Part shown: positions 28,290 to 35,437 of the stretch, in pieces
Layout of the letters: the number at the start of each line of letters is the position of its first letter
Position numbering within the stretch: position 1 is the first letter of the stretch
Assembly: GCF_011008845.1 (NCBI RefSeq)
Contig: NZ_JAAIWM010000003.1
Coordinates: 1 to 64,000, forward strand
Direction: 5' to 3'
Source of the DNA: Bacillus mesophilus
GTDB lineage: Bacteria; Bacillota; Bacilli; Bacillales; SA4
Length of the DNA: 64,000 nt
Notes under the pieces: generated by a model
What the model was told of the DNA's origin: nothing
The model's input: only the letters and a program-made list of their open reading frames with translations
Databases searched by the model: none
Position numbers and translations under genes: made by a program

Positions 28290-28523
28290 ATGTCAACTAT
28301 TCAACGCCTTGCATTAGCTCTTACAATCATTGGTGCAATAAATTGGGGACTAATTGGATTCTTCCAATTTGATCTTGTAGCAGCTATCTTTGGTGGTCAA
28401 GATGCAGCTTTATCTCGTATTGTTTACGGTCTAGTTGGGATCTCGGGATTAATCAATCTTGGTCTGTTATTTAAGCCTTGGAAAGAAGTAGAAACAAGTC
28501 CAGAAGCAAGACCTACAAGATAA
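28290..28523 (+). CDS. yuzA: DUF378 membrane protein YuzA
   Basis: A 77-residue protein with two hydrophobic helices (about 8-34 and 42-62) and the DUF378 signature IGAINWGLIGFFQFDLVAAIFG (positions 14-35). Family members are small membrane proteins of unknown function. AAGGAGGT precedes the ATG. It sits between the adh and yugI genes as in B. subtilis. Confidence 0.88.
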   Translation: MSTIQRLALALTIIGAINWGLIGFFQFDLVAAIFGGQDAALSRIVYGLVGISGLINLGLLFKPWKEVETSPEARPTR

Positions 28524-28540
28524 TTAGTTCTCATATTTAA

Positions 28541-28588
28541 CAAAACAAAACAGGGAAGAGTAAATCTCCTCCCTGTTTTGTTTTGTTT
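28541..28588. terminator. Bidirectional terminator
   Basis: AACAAAACAGGGA pairs with TCCCTGTTTTGTT between converging yuzA and yugI, with T-rich flanks. Confidence 0.8.
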
Positions 28589-28589
28589 A

Positions 28590-28979
28590 TTATTTCTTTA
28601 AAAGATTTTCACGATCATCCGATTGCTCAATCCACTCTTCAAGCTTTTCCTTAAGCGTATTAAAACCGTGTACCTCTGTATCTGATTGCTCGCTGTTACG
28701 CTTCATAATCTTTTGTAATGGCGCCTTTTCAGGAGCTTTCTCAGTAGCACGAATAGAAAGACTAATCTTTCCTGCTGCTTCATCTATAGAAAGAACCTTC
28801 ACCTTTACTTCATCCCCAACCGTTAAGTGTTCACTTACTTCTTTAACAAAGCCATGCTTAATTTCAGAAATATGAACAAGTCCTTGTGTGTTTTCGTCTA
28901 ACGCGACAAACGCACCATAGGGCTGAATGCCTGTCACCTTCCCCGTTAATACACTACCAACTTCTATTTTCTCAGACAT
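28590..28979 (-). CDS. yugI: S1 RNA-binding domain protein (general stress protein 13)
   Basis: A 129-residue protein with one S1/OB RNA-binding domain (about 4-75): GSVLTGKVTGIQPYGAFVAL, GLVHISEI and VKVLSIDEAAGKISLSI. It is the YugI/GSP13 type, a ribosome-associated stress protein. The C-terminal ~50 residues are charged and helical. ATG 28979 has AGGAGTG upstream; the upstream open frame has no ribosome site. Confidence 0.9.
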   Translation of the reverse strand: MSEKIEVGSVLTGKVTGIQPYGAFVALDENTQGLVHISEIKHGFVKEVSEHLTVGDEVKVKVLSIDEAAGKISLSIRATEKAPEKAPLQKIMKRNSEQSDTEVHGFNTLKEKLEEWIEQSDDRENLLKK

Positions 28980-29071
28980 CCAAAACACTCCTAATGATAT
29001 ATTTTTATATCTCCTATATACGCAATATAAAATTATACCATAAAAGGAGGGTTTTATCAAAAGGGCTGTGC

Positions 29072-30268
29072 TTAATAGTTAAAATCAACGACCGCTTGCT
29101 CGCTGAAGTTTTCTTCCTTCAATAGAGTGTAATATTCATTAACGATGGAATAGGTTGCAGTATCCTTATTATTTTCAAGGAAGTTCTCATAGCTTTCCTG
29201 TAATTGAGGATCTAGCTTTCCATTAATAAAGGCTGGTCTATTGTCACCACCATTCAGATACATATATAAAACAGCCTGGTACTCATTTTCGATAGCATTA
29301 CTTGTACCTTGATAGTTATTTTGTAGTTCCTCAAGTTGTACCAGCCTTTCAGCAAGTTCATCCCAAGTAACCAAAATATAATGATCCACAGCAATTCGGT
29401 CTGTCATGAGTTCCACAAATTGCTTTTCAGTTTCATCTAATAAGGAACCATATTCATTTAAAAGAAGTTCATAGTTTATACTTACTTCAAACTGACCTTC
29501 TTCATCTTGCGTAAAGTAGTAACCATTTTCGATAACGGCTGTAGCAAACTCAAGTACCTCTGGATTATCAATATCTAATCCACCATTTAATTGTTTTAAC
29601 GCTTCTGATGTATCCGTACTTAATACCTCGTTAAGTGCACCCGATTTAACAAGGGCAACACGTTTATCAACAAACTTTGATAATAAATTTTGTTGTTTAC
29701 TCAGAATCATTACAACATCACTGCTCTCGTTTATGGCGGCTAGATCATCTTTAGGCAATTGAAATCTAGTTCTAACAAACTCCGTATATTCATTAAATGA
29801 CTTTTCTAAGTCAGCTTCATTTTGATATTTCTTATAGCTTGGTGATCCAACTTGATCAATGAGTGCTTTCGCTTCAGTGATATGAGCTAAATCTTCTGCC
29901 ACAGGAATATTTATTACAGAAATCTGCTCTAATGCAAGCTTCTTCTCATTATAGAAGCTAACTAGTTGTTGATGTTTTTCTTCCAGTTGTTCTGTTGTCA
30001 CAGCACTTGCTACTGTTTCCTCTTCGGGATTCGTACCTTCTCCTGTAGTATTATTTTGTGAAGAAAGTAATTGAGCAACTAGAAGTGAGCCAATTAACAG
30101 GACGCCCATAAAGCTAGCGACGTATGGAAGTTGTGTTTTCCAAGATTTTTTCTTCTTTTGGATTTCTGTTTCTTTAATACGTTTCATAATCTGATCGGTC
30201 TGATCTGTAGTTGGTAACTCATCATATGAATTTTTCAACTGGTTTAATCGTTTTTCTAACTGATCCAT
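29072..30268 (-). CDS. Putative membrane-bound anti-sigma factor
   Basis: A 398-residue protein with a short cytoplasmic N-terminal part (about 1-45, charged, with KRIKETEIQKKKKSWK), one membrane helix (about 46-66) and a ~330-residue external domain with no motif I know. Its ATG shares a base with the TAA of the ECF sigma gene, the arrangement typical of cognate anti-sigma factors. No zinc-type anti-sigma motif is seen. The assignment rests on topology and coupling. Confidence 0.7.
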   Translation of the reverse strand: MDQLEKRLNQLKNSYDELPTTDQTDQIMKRIKETEIQKKKKSWKTQLPYVASFMGVLLIGSLLVAQLLSSQNNTTGEGTNPEEETVASAVTTEQLEEKHQQLVSFYNEKKLALEQISVINIPVAEDLAHITEAKALIDQVGSPSYKKYQNEADLEKSFNEYTEFVRTRFQLPKDDLAAINESSDVVMILSKQQNLLSKFVDKRVALVKSGALNEVLSTDTSEALKQLNGGLDIDNPEVLEFATAVIENGYYFTQDEEGQFEVSINYELLLNEYGSLLDETEKQFVELMTDRIAVDHYILVTWDELAERLVQLEELQNNYQGTSNAIENEYQAVLYMYLNGGDNRPAFINGKLDPQLQESYENFLENNKDTATYSIVNEYYTLLKEENFSEQAVVDFNY

Positions 30269-30819
30269 TATCCTTCACCTCCCTTTTTTTCTTCATCCTC
30301 CATGATCTTTTTGAGCATCGTTTTTCCTCTTAACAATCTAGTTTTCACAGAAGAAAGACTGATTGAGAGAATATCTGCAATTTCATCATATTTTTTATCG
30401 TGAAAGTAAAATAGTATAATAGGAACTCGATATTTCTCATCCAATCGTTGAATGCTAATATGCAAGAGACGATCCTCCTCGCTTTGAAGAATAGATGCCT
30501 CGACTTCAGGATAATCCTGTACTGGTTCTAATTGAATTTTAAATAACTTTCGTTCATTCTGTGATTTTTTTCTGCCCATATCTCTCGTTACATTTAAAGT
30601 AATCTTATAAAGCCATGTGGTAAATTTAGCTTTAGAAAACTGATCTAAAAATCGGTACACTCGAATAAAAACTTCCTGTACGATATCATCTATTTCATCT
30701 CTTCGATTACCTAACTGATATGCAAAACGCTCAACAACAGGCGAATACTGCTGAACTAGTTGTTGAAAAGCAAATGTATTTCCTTGCTTTGCCTTAAAAA
30801 TCAACTCTTCCTCATTCAA
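30268..30819 (-). CDS. ECF-type RNA polymerase sigma factor
   Basis: A 183-residue sigma factor with region 2 (about 20-85: DEIDDIVQEVFIRVYRFLDQF, KFTTWLYKITLNVTRD) and region 4 (about 120-170: EKYRVPIILFYFHDKKYDEIADILSISLSSVKTRLLRGKTMLKK in pieces), and nothing between, the ECF pattern. It directs polymerase to its own regulon and is presumably held by the downstream anti-sigma. In B. subtilis the corresponding place between yugI and yugF holds alaT-alaR, so this pair appears to be a lineage-specific insertion or replacement. Confidence 0.9.
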   Translation of the reverse strand: MNEEELIFKAKQGNTFAFQQLVQQYSPVVERFAYQLGNRRDEIDDIVQEVFIRVYRFLDQFSKAKFTTWLYKITLNVTRDMGRKKSQNERKLFKIQLEPVQDYPEVEASILQSEEDRLLHISIQRLDEKYRVPIILFYFHDKKYDEIADILSISLSSVKTRLLRGKTMLKKIMEDEEKKGGEG

Positions 30820-31006
30820 CTGGTTAACCTCCTTTTCTATACTCTTAATTCATTAGAGCGATTTATTTTCAAGTAGCTTCTTGTTAGTTTTTCCACCTTT
30901 GTAATTCATCTAAGATGTTGATTTTCCGTAATATCCAGTTGCCTTCACAATATTGATTTCTTCTAACCTCACATCAATTTATATCAATACTGCCTTTGCT
31001 ATAAAT

Positions 31007-31035
31007 ATAACGAATTATTCTTAGCAATTGTTACA
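31007..31035 (-). promoter_or_regulatory. Candidate ECF-type promoter of the sigma/anti-sigma operon
   Basis: The minus strand has TGTAAC, 17 bases, then CGTTAT, resembling Bacillus ECF promoters (TGTAAC/TGAAAC with CGTC-like -10). It lies about 190 bases before the sigma gene, which would allow autoregulation. Confidence 0.35.
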
Positions 31036-31089
31036 AAAAATAAAAATATTTTTTTGAATAATAAGTCCTTAAATTGGTTATATTGTTGA

Positions 31090-31148
31090 TAAGGTTTTCT
31101 AGTATTCCCCCCTTTTATTGGACAAGTTGTAGAACTTGTCCTTTTTTT
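31090..31148 (+). ncRNA. Candidate short C-rich RNA
   Basis: A possible promoter (TTGAAT at 31054-31059 and TATATT at 31079-31084, with a long 19-base spacer) precedes an orphan terminator by about 35 bases. The single-stranded part would contain TATTCCCCCCTTTTA, a C-rich stretch able to pair with Shine-Dalgarno sequences, as in known Firmicute regulatory RNAs. Speculative. The rest of 30820-31287 holds no gene I can support. Confidence 0.25.
31120..31148 (+). terminator. Strong orphan terminator on the + strand
   Basis: GGACAAGTT and AACTTGTCC flank GTAG and are followed by seven T. No protein gene precedes it on the + strand; it could end a short RNA starting near 31090. Confidence 0.8.
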
Positions 31149-31287
31149 ATTTTCTACTATATGAATACTTCATTTTTATAACAGAGATGTACCAATAAGG
31201 CCTCTGTGAACTCCTTTTAAAAGCTGTCATTTTTAAAAATTCTAATATTGTGAGAAACTAGTAACTAACTAGTTGGGGGTGTATAAT

Positions 31288-32142
31288 TTGAAGCTAACGA
31301 ACTACAATTCTTATGGTGAAAGCATTCAAGGGTTAGTTATTTATTATGAAATGCATCCTACCCTTTCTAAGGTCGAACAGCCTACTATCGTATTGATTCA
31401 TGGCTTTCTCTCATCTACATTCAGCTTTCGCCGCCTAATTCCATTATTAGTCCAAAACTACAATGTCATTGCCATTGACTTCCCTCCATTCGGAAAGAGT
31501 AATAAGTCGAGGAGATTTGTCTATACCTATCAAAACATTGCAAGTAATATAATCGAACTATTAGAGCACCACCATATCAAGAAACCTATACTAGTGGGTC
31601 ACTCTATGGGAGGGCAGCTCTGTTTACACATAATAAAACAGCGTCCTAAGCTTATCTCAAAAGCGATTCTTTTATGTAGCTCTGCTTATTTAGAGCGCCC
31701 CAAGCAGTCAATAAGATTTTCAACCTATCTTCCTTTCTTTTCGCTATACTTGAAGCATTGGCTATCTAAACAAGGAGTGAAGAGTAACTTATTAAACGTG
31801 GTATACGATCCTTCCATGATTGATGATGAAATGATGCTCGGCTATGAGGAGCCCTTTACCAATAAGCGTATCTTCCCTGGACTAACTAGATTGATTCGAC
31901 ATCGTGAATCTGATTTAAGTCCTAAAGACGTTCAAGAAATTGATACTGAGTGTTTACTTATTTGGGGTAAACAAGATAGGGTGGTCCCAGTCAGTATCGG
32001 AAAAAGATTGAATAAAGATTTGAAGAATTCTAAACTTATTATTTTAGAACACACTGGACATCTACTTCCCGAAGAGAGACCTGAAGAGATATATACTTAT
32101 ATTAATCAATTTGTAAATCCTAGCAGGGTGGTTGAGGAATAA
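31288..32142 (+). CDS. yugF: Alpha/beta hydrolase
   Basis: A 284-residue alpha/beta-fold hydrolase: oxyanion stretch IHGFLSS (about 37), nucleophile elbow GHSMGG (about 104-109), an acid in LIWGKQDRVVPV and the catalytic histidine in HTGHLLPEE near the end. It corresponds to YugF in position, just before yugE. The likely start is TTG 31288, with GGGGGTG before it; another in-frame TTG lies at 31273 with no ribosome site. Substrate unknown. Confidence 0.85.
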   Translation: MKLTNYNSYGESIQGLVIYYEMHPTLSKVEQPTIVLIHGFLSSTFSFRRLIPLLVQNYNVIAIDFPPFGKSNKSRRFVYTYQNIASNIIELLEHHHIKKPILVGHSMGGQLCLHIIKQRPKLISKAILLCSSAYLERPKQSIRFSTYLPFFSLYLKHWLSKQGVKSNLLNVVYDPSMIDDEMMLGYEEPFTNKRIFPGLTRLIRHRESDLSPKDVQEIDTECLLIWGKQDRVVPVSIGKRLNKDLKNSKLIILEHTGHLLPEERPEEIYTYINQFVNPSRVVEE

Positions 32143-32186
32143 TTGCTGCAATTGGTTACTAGAAAATGAATTAATTTGACACACAA

Positions 32187-32215
32187 AAAACACTGGAATT
32201 CCAGTGTTTTAATTT
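32187..32215 (+). terminator. Terminator after yugF
   Basis: A perfect palindrome AAAACACTGGAATTCCAGTGTTTT followed by AATTTAA, 45 bases after the yugF stop. Confidence 0.75.
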
Positions 32216-32218
32216 AAG

Positions 32219-32399
32219 GCTGTGTTAAAGAACAATGTTGATTTTTAGCACTGTTGATTGAAGTGGAAGGATGCGAGACTCCTGCGGGAGAGCGGGTCGC
32301 GGGAGACCCCACAGGCACGGTTTTCGCCGAGGAGGCTCACGGACTCGCCCGCGGAAAGCGAGTGTCCTGCAACGAAAATCAACAACATTGTTTAACAGT
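32219..32399. repeat. Intergenic G+C-rich palindromic repeat, family B
   Basis: About 180 bases much richer in G+C than the surroundings, bounded by complementary ends (TGTTAAA.AACAATGTTGATTTT against AAAATCAACAACATTGTTTAACA). Inside are GCGAGACTCCTGCGGGA, GGGAGACCCC and GAGGAGGCTCACGGACT. I recall near-identical dispersed elements in many Bacillaceae genomes. No coding capacity. Confidence 0.75.
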
Positions 32400-32401
32400 T
32401 C

Positions 32402-32659
32402 CTAATTTAATGTACATGACTCGTCATTTTTCATATTGATAAGCTGCGTTGCCATTGTGACATTTTCCTTTTTCGATGGAATTTGCTCAAAGGAAAACTG
32501 AAATATTTCCTGAATACGATTTACTAATTTATATACATCATCAAACTCATGAACGGCCTGAATGATGTCAGCAAACTCCGGATCATAATTACCTTTACCA
32601 ATTTGAAACGGATCCCATTCATAAAGAGCTTCGTAGAGTCTTACATTTAAATTGTTCAT
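32402..32659 (-). CDS. yugE: DUF1871 (YugE-like) protein
   Basis: An 85-residue acidic helical protein of the YugE type (DUF1871): YEALYEWDPFQIGKGNYDPEFADIIQAV (split at about 9-36) is characteristic. Function unknown. It follows yugF as in B. subtilis, but converging with it and separated by the family B repeat. Confidence 0.8.
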   Translation of the reverse strand: MNNLNVRLYEALYEWDPFQIGKGNYDPEFADIIQAVHEFDDVYKLVNRIQEIFQFSFEQIPSKKENVTMATQLINMKNDESCTLN

Positions 32660-32723
32660 ATTTACTCACCTTAAAGTTTTTTTCTAATCATAACATATCT
32701 GTCAAAGCAGTTCCCTTAGAACG

Positions 32724-32746
32724 AAAGGCGCTGGTGCTAGATTACT
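32724..32746. repeat. Fragment of family A repeat (right end)
   Basis: AAAGGCGCTGGTGCTAGATTAC resembles the right end GGGCGCTGGAGCTGGATT of the family A elements; no left arm is present. Confidence 0.4.
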
Positions 32747-32798
32747 CCGATTTATGGAAACAAAGCATTTCGAATTTTTTTTACTTTCCTATAACTTA

Positions 32799-32830
32799 AA
32801 AAGATCAGGATAAAGCATAATCCTGATTTT
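32799..32830 (-). terminator. Terminator of the TGA-interrupted gene
   Basis: On the minus strand ATCAGGAT and ATCCTGAT flank a 7-base loop, followed by CTTTTTAAG. Confidence 0.75.
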
Positions 32831-33134
32831 AACTAACTTCTATTCCTTGTTCTAAAATAGCCTTTTGTATATTCGCTTCTTTTGCTTTTGTTCCTGGTTC
32901 ACCTAATGAACTGCAGCTTCTCCATAACATCTCTTTTGCTTGTTCCCAAGGAAGTTCTGGAGCAATTAGTTCCATATACGTTTTTACTTCACCGTCATTG
33001 AGTCTTCTTCTTGTATTGATATCTCGAACATCCCCGATGTTCCATAGATTGGTAGGTCAAGCAGGGTGAACGATGGAAAATCCATCATCTAATAAATAAA
33101 TGCCATATTCTCGGTTTTCTTTAATTACTTTCAT
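32829..33134 (-). pseudogene. Small gene interrupted by an in-frame TGA
   Basis: The minus strand encodes 101 codons from ATG 33134, behind a strong GGAGGT, to TAA at 32831-32829, broken only by TGA at codon 26 (33059-33057). The product would read MKVIKENREYGIYLLDDGF, then SIVHPA, the stop, PTNLWNIGDVRDI and so on to QKAILEQGIEVS. The second part has no start of its own. TGG (Trp) to TGA is the simplest reading. The stop is followed by C, a leaky context, and 14 bases later by a perfect 7-bp hairpin (33042-33026). I do not recognise the family. Confidence 0.7.
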
Positions 33135-33191
33135 TGCAGGGACCTCCTTAAAATCATACTTTCTTCCTAAACTACTATTCGACGAATAAAA

Positions 33192-33770
33192 CTATTTTTC
33201 CTCTTCTTCTTTCATCTCTTCAGCTTTTCCAGCGTTATCTTTATTTTTCTTTTGTTCTTCAAGATTGATTTCACCACACGCAATCCGTTTTCCTGCGTCT
33301 CCAGCAGGCTGGCTCATTCCATCATCGGCACCTTCATGAATGATTAGGGCAGTACCTTCTTTAGGAAACAAAGTAGTTTTCCCCTCTTTTAACGTAACTC
33401 CCCCAGCCATGAATTCCGTCATGACTGTACCGTCTGGTTCCGCGATAATATTTGGCAAATCCCCTGCATGAGCTCCATCTGGATTTAATAAGCCATGATC
33501 TTTATCCTCTGGATTATAGTGACCTCCTGCCGATTCAAAATCAGGTCCCTCGCAAACCCCTTTTTCATGAAAATGAATCGCATGTGGCCCTGGCTCAAAA
33601 CCTTTTAAAGCTAAGGTTACCTGTAACCCCTCAGCCTTCTCTGTTAACGTGGCATATCCATGACTATCTCCGTCAGCATTTTTTAACTCTATATCAATCT
33701 TTGTCGGCCTTGTATCCGCACACCCACCAAGAAGCATGGCTATACTGACAGCTACAATCCACTTTTTCAT
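33192..33770 (-). CDS. sodC: Cu/Zn superoxide dismutase lipoprotein
   Basis: A 192-residue lipoprotein (lipobox LGGC, Cys16) with a Cu/Zn SOD domain (about 25-170). The metal ligands can be followed: HFHEKG (two Cu histidines), GGHYNP (bridging His), DHGLLNPDGAHAGDLPN (Zn ligands) and LIIHEGADD (last Cu His), with the CEG...IACGEI disulfide. B. subtilis YojM, as I recall, lacks a copper ligand; this set looks complete. The C-terminus is a Lys/Glu-rich tail. ATG 33770 is chosen since it begins the signal peptide and follows GGGGGT. Confidence 0.9.
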   Translation of the reverse strand: MKKWIVAVSIAMLLGGCADTRPTKIDIELKNADGDSHGYATLTEKAEGLQVTLALKGFEPGPHAIHFHEKGVCEGPDFESAGGHYNPEDKDHGLLNPDGAHAGDLPNIIAEPDGTVMTEFMAGGVTLKEGKTTLFPKEGTALIIHEGADDGMSQPAGDAGKRIACGEINLEEQKKNKDNAGKAEEMKEEEEK

Positions 33771-33868
33771 ACTAGCTACCCCCAAAAGTCCTTTTTTTCG
33801 TAGCTTGTCCATTTCTGTTTTTCTTTAAACTTATAATCGGGAGCATTTACTTTTGTTGATTCATAAGA

Positions 33869-33900
33869 AAAACCCGAGCATTATGAATCGCTCGGGTTTT
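33869..33900 (-). terminator. Terminator of the 33881-34087 gene
   Basis: On the minus strand AACCCGAGC and GCTCGGGTT flank a 10-base loop and are followed by TTT; it overlaps the stop codon. Confidence 0.8.
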
Positions 33901-34087
33901 CCTCTCTCCACTTCTTCATTCTTTCTTCAGCATCTAATTGCTTTTGTTGCTCTTTACGTGAAACTTTTATAATTAATCTCATCACGAGAACAGCCATAAT
34001 AAAAAACACAAAGAAAGAAATCGCTGCCGGTATATATTCAGATTTATCTTCTGGAAAATATAAAAACAATCCTGCAATAAAAGTCAC
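33881..34087 (-). CDS. Small two-helix membrane protein, unknown function
   Basis: A 68-residue protein with two hydrophobic segments (about 2-12 and 20-41), then a charged amphipathic tail (RKEQQKQLDAEERMKKWREE). The start is probably GTG 34087 with AGAGGAG eight bases upstream; a GTG at 34096 is too close to it. It lies just downstream of the cyclophilin gene and may share its transcript. Confidence 0.6.
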   Translation of the reverse strand: MTFIAGLFLYFPEDKSEYIPAAISFFVFFIMAVLVMRLIIKVSRKEQQKQLDAEERMKKWREENPSDS

Positions 34088-34115
34088 CGTGCACACTCCT
34101 CTAGTTAAGCTAAAC

Positions 34116-34853
34116 CTATTCTATTACATTTATCTCTTCAATTACAATGGTATCACTTGGTTTACTCTGAGCATCAACATCCACTGCAGCAATGGCATCC
34201 ACAACCTCTAGACCCTCAACCACCTGACCAAATACGGTATGTTTATGGTCTAACCACGGAGTACCACCGTTCTCCTCATAGGCGCTAATCACTTCTTCAG
34301 GAAACTTAGCATCCTGCATTTGTTTTAAAAGTTCATCTTCTATTGCCGTTTTTTGTACGATAAAAAATTGACTTCCGTTTGTATTTGGTCCAGAATTAGC
34401 CATTGAAAGTGCCCCACGTAAGTGCATAACTTCATCAGAAAATTCATCTTCAAAAGGACCACCATAGATACTTTCTCCACCAGCACCTGTCCCTTGTGGA
34501 TCTCCACCCTGAATCATAAACTCGTTCATAACTCTATGAAAAGTGAGTCCATCGTAATATCCATTTTTACTATGTGTTATAAAGTTCTCAACTGCCTTTG
34601 GGGAAACATCTGGATATAACTCGATTGTAATGGTCCCCATTGACGTTACCATCTCGACTTGAGGACAACCATTATCCCCTTTCAATTGACGTAGTGTCTC
34701 ACCCTCTAGCCCAGTACACGCTGCTACAGTTGTACCTTCCGGTGTACTACCTTGTTCTGTCGTTTCATCTTGTTCTGTTGCACCTTCCTGCTCATTCGTG
34801 CCACAGGCAACTAATACAAGTAATAATCCAAAAACCACCATTAATTTTCTCAT
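34116..34853 (-). CDS. Cyclophilin-type peptidyl-prolyl isomerase, lipoprotein
   Basis: A 245-residue lipoprotein (lipobox LVAC, Cys17) with an acidic Glu/Thr/Gln linker and a cyclophilin domain (about 70-245). Active-site features: [19 protein letters not shown] (about 105-123, catalytic Arg and substrate residues), [16 protein letters not shown] (about 150-165) and [10 protein letters not shown] (about 205). It should assist protein folding outside the membrane. Start at the lipoprotein Met (ATG 34853), not the frame's first ATG at 34880. Confidence 0.9.
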   Translation of the reverse strand: MRKLMVVFGLLLVLVACGTNEQEGATEQDETTEQGSTPEGTTVAACTGLEGETLRQLKGDNGCPQVEMVTSMGTITIELYPDVSPKAVENFITHSKNGYYDGLTFHRVMNEFMIQGGDPQGTGAGGESIYGGPFEDEFSDEVMHLRGALSMANSGPNTNGSQFFIVQKTAIEDELLKQMQDAKFPEEVISAYEENGGTPWLDHKHTVFGQVVEGLEVVDAIAAVDVDAQSKPSDTIVIEEINVIE

Positions 34854-34956
34854 TATGTCGATCACCCTCCATCTATTCATACCACCATTTTAATCTATGC
34901 TTGTCCAATATGGTAGTATTAAGAAAAGAAACCATTAGAGAAGTGAGGAATTAGTG

Positions 34957-35337
34957 ATGAGTGAGCAGTTAAAAGTAGGAGATCTTGTTAGAGCACCTTA
35001 CAAAACTGGTGTTTACATTGGGGAAATTACAAACGAAAGACCAGAACATTACTTAGTAAAAGTTATAGCAGTAATTAAACATCCAACTCAAGGTGATCTA
35101 CATAATCCAAAACAGGTGAATGTTCCCTTATTTCACGAAAGACGTGCCTTAGCAGAGCGAGAGCAAACAAATATACCAAAAGCTATGGTAAAAAAATATG
35201 AAGGCGAAATCGCTCCATACAAAGAAACATTAAAGGCTGCACTAGACAAGTTAAAAGCTGAGCTTTTAGAGGACAGCAGTGAATGGGCATTACTTTCAAT
35301 AGAAAAGCTCAATCAGCTTGAAAAAGAATATTTTTAA
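34957..35337 (+). CDS. kapB: Kinase-associated protein KapB
   Basis: A 126-residue protein of the KapB family: KVGDLVRAPYKTGVYIGEI (about 5-23) and HYLVKVIAVIKHPTQGDLHNP (about 30-50). In B. subtilis KapB is needed for the sporulation kinase KinB; here no kinB adjoins it, and the nearest kinase gene is the orphan at 17.3-18.5 kb. There is no lipobox in the sequence. ATG 34957 has GAGG upstream; a GTG three bases earlier is in frame. Confidence 0.9.
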   Translation: MSEQLKVGDLVRAPYKTGVYIGEITNERPEHYLVKVIAVIKHPTQGDLHNPKQVNVPLFHERRALAEREQTNIPKAMVKKYEGEIAPYKETLKAALDKLKAELLEDSSEWALLSIEKLNQLEKEYF

Positions 35338-35340
35338 CCA

Positions 35341-35370
35341 CTACCCTTTTTGAGGGTAGTTTTTTTATGG
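35341..35370 (+). terminator. Terminator of kapB
   Basis: ACTACCCT and AGGGTAGT flank TTTTG; TTTTTT follows. Confidence 0.85.
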
Positions 35371-35437
35371 TGCTTTCACCTTGAAATAATCATGAATTTT
35401 CGATAATATTTAGGGAGACGAAATATTAAGACAGAAG

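Noticed and set aside
33026..33059. Selenocysteine codon with SECIS-like hairpin
   Set aside because: The hairpin loop does not resemble known bacterial SECIS loops closely, and no selenoprotein machinery is in view; kept only as a weak alternative.
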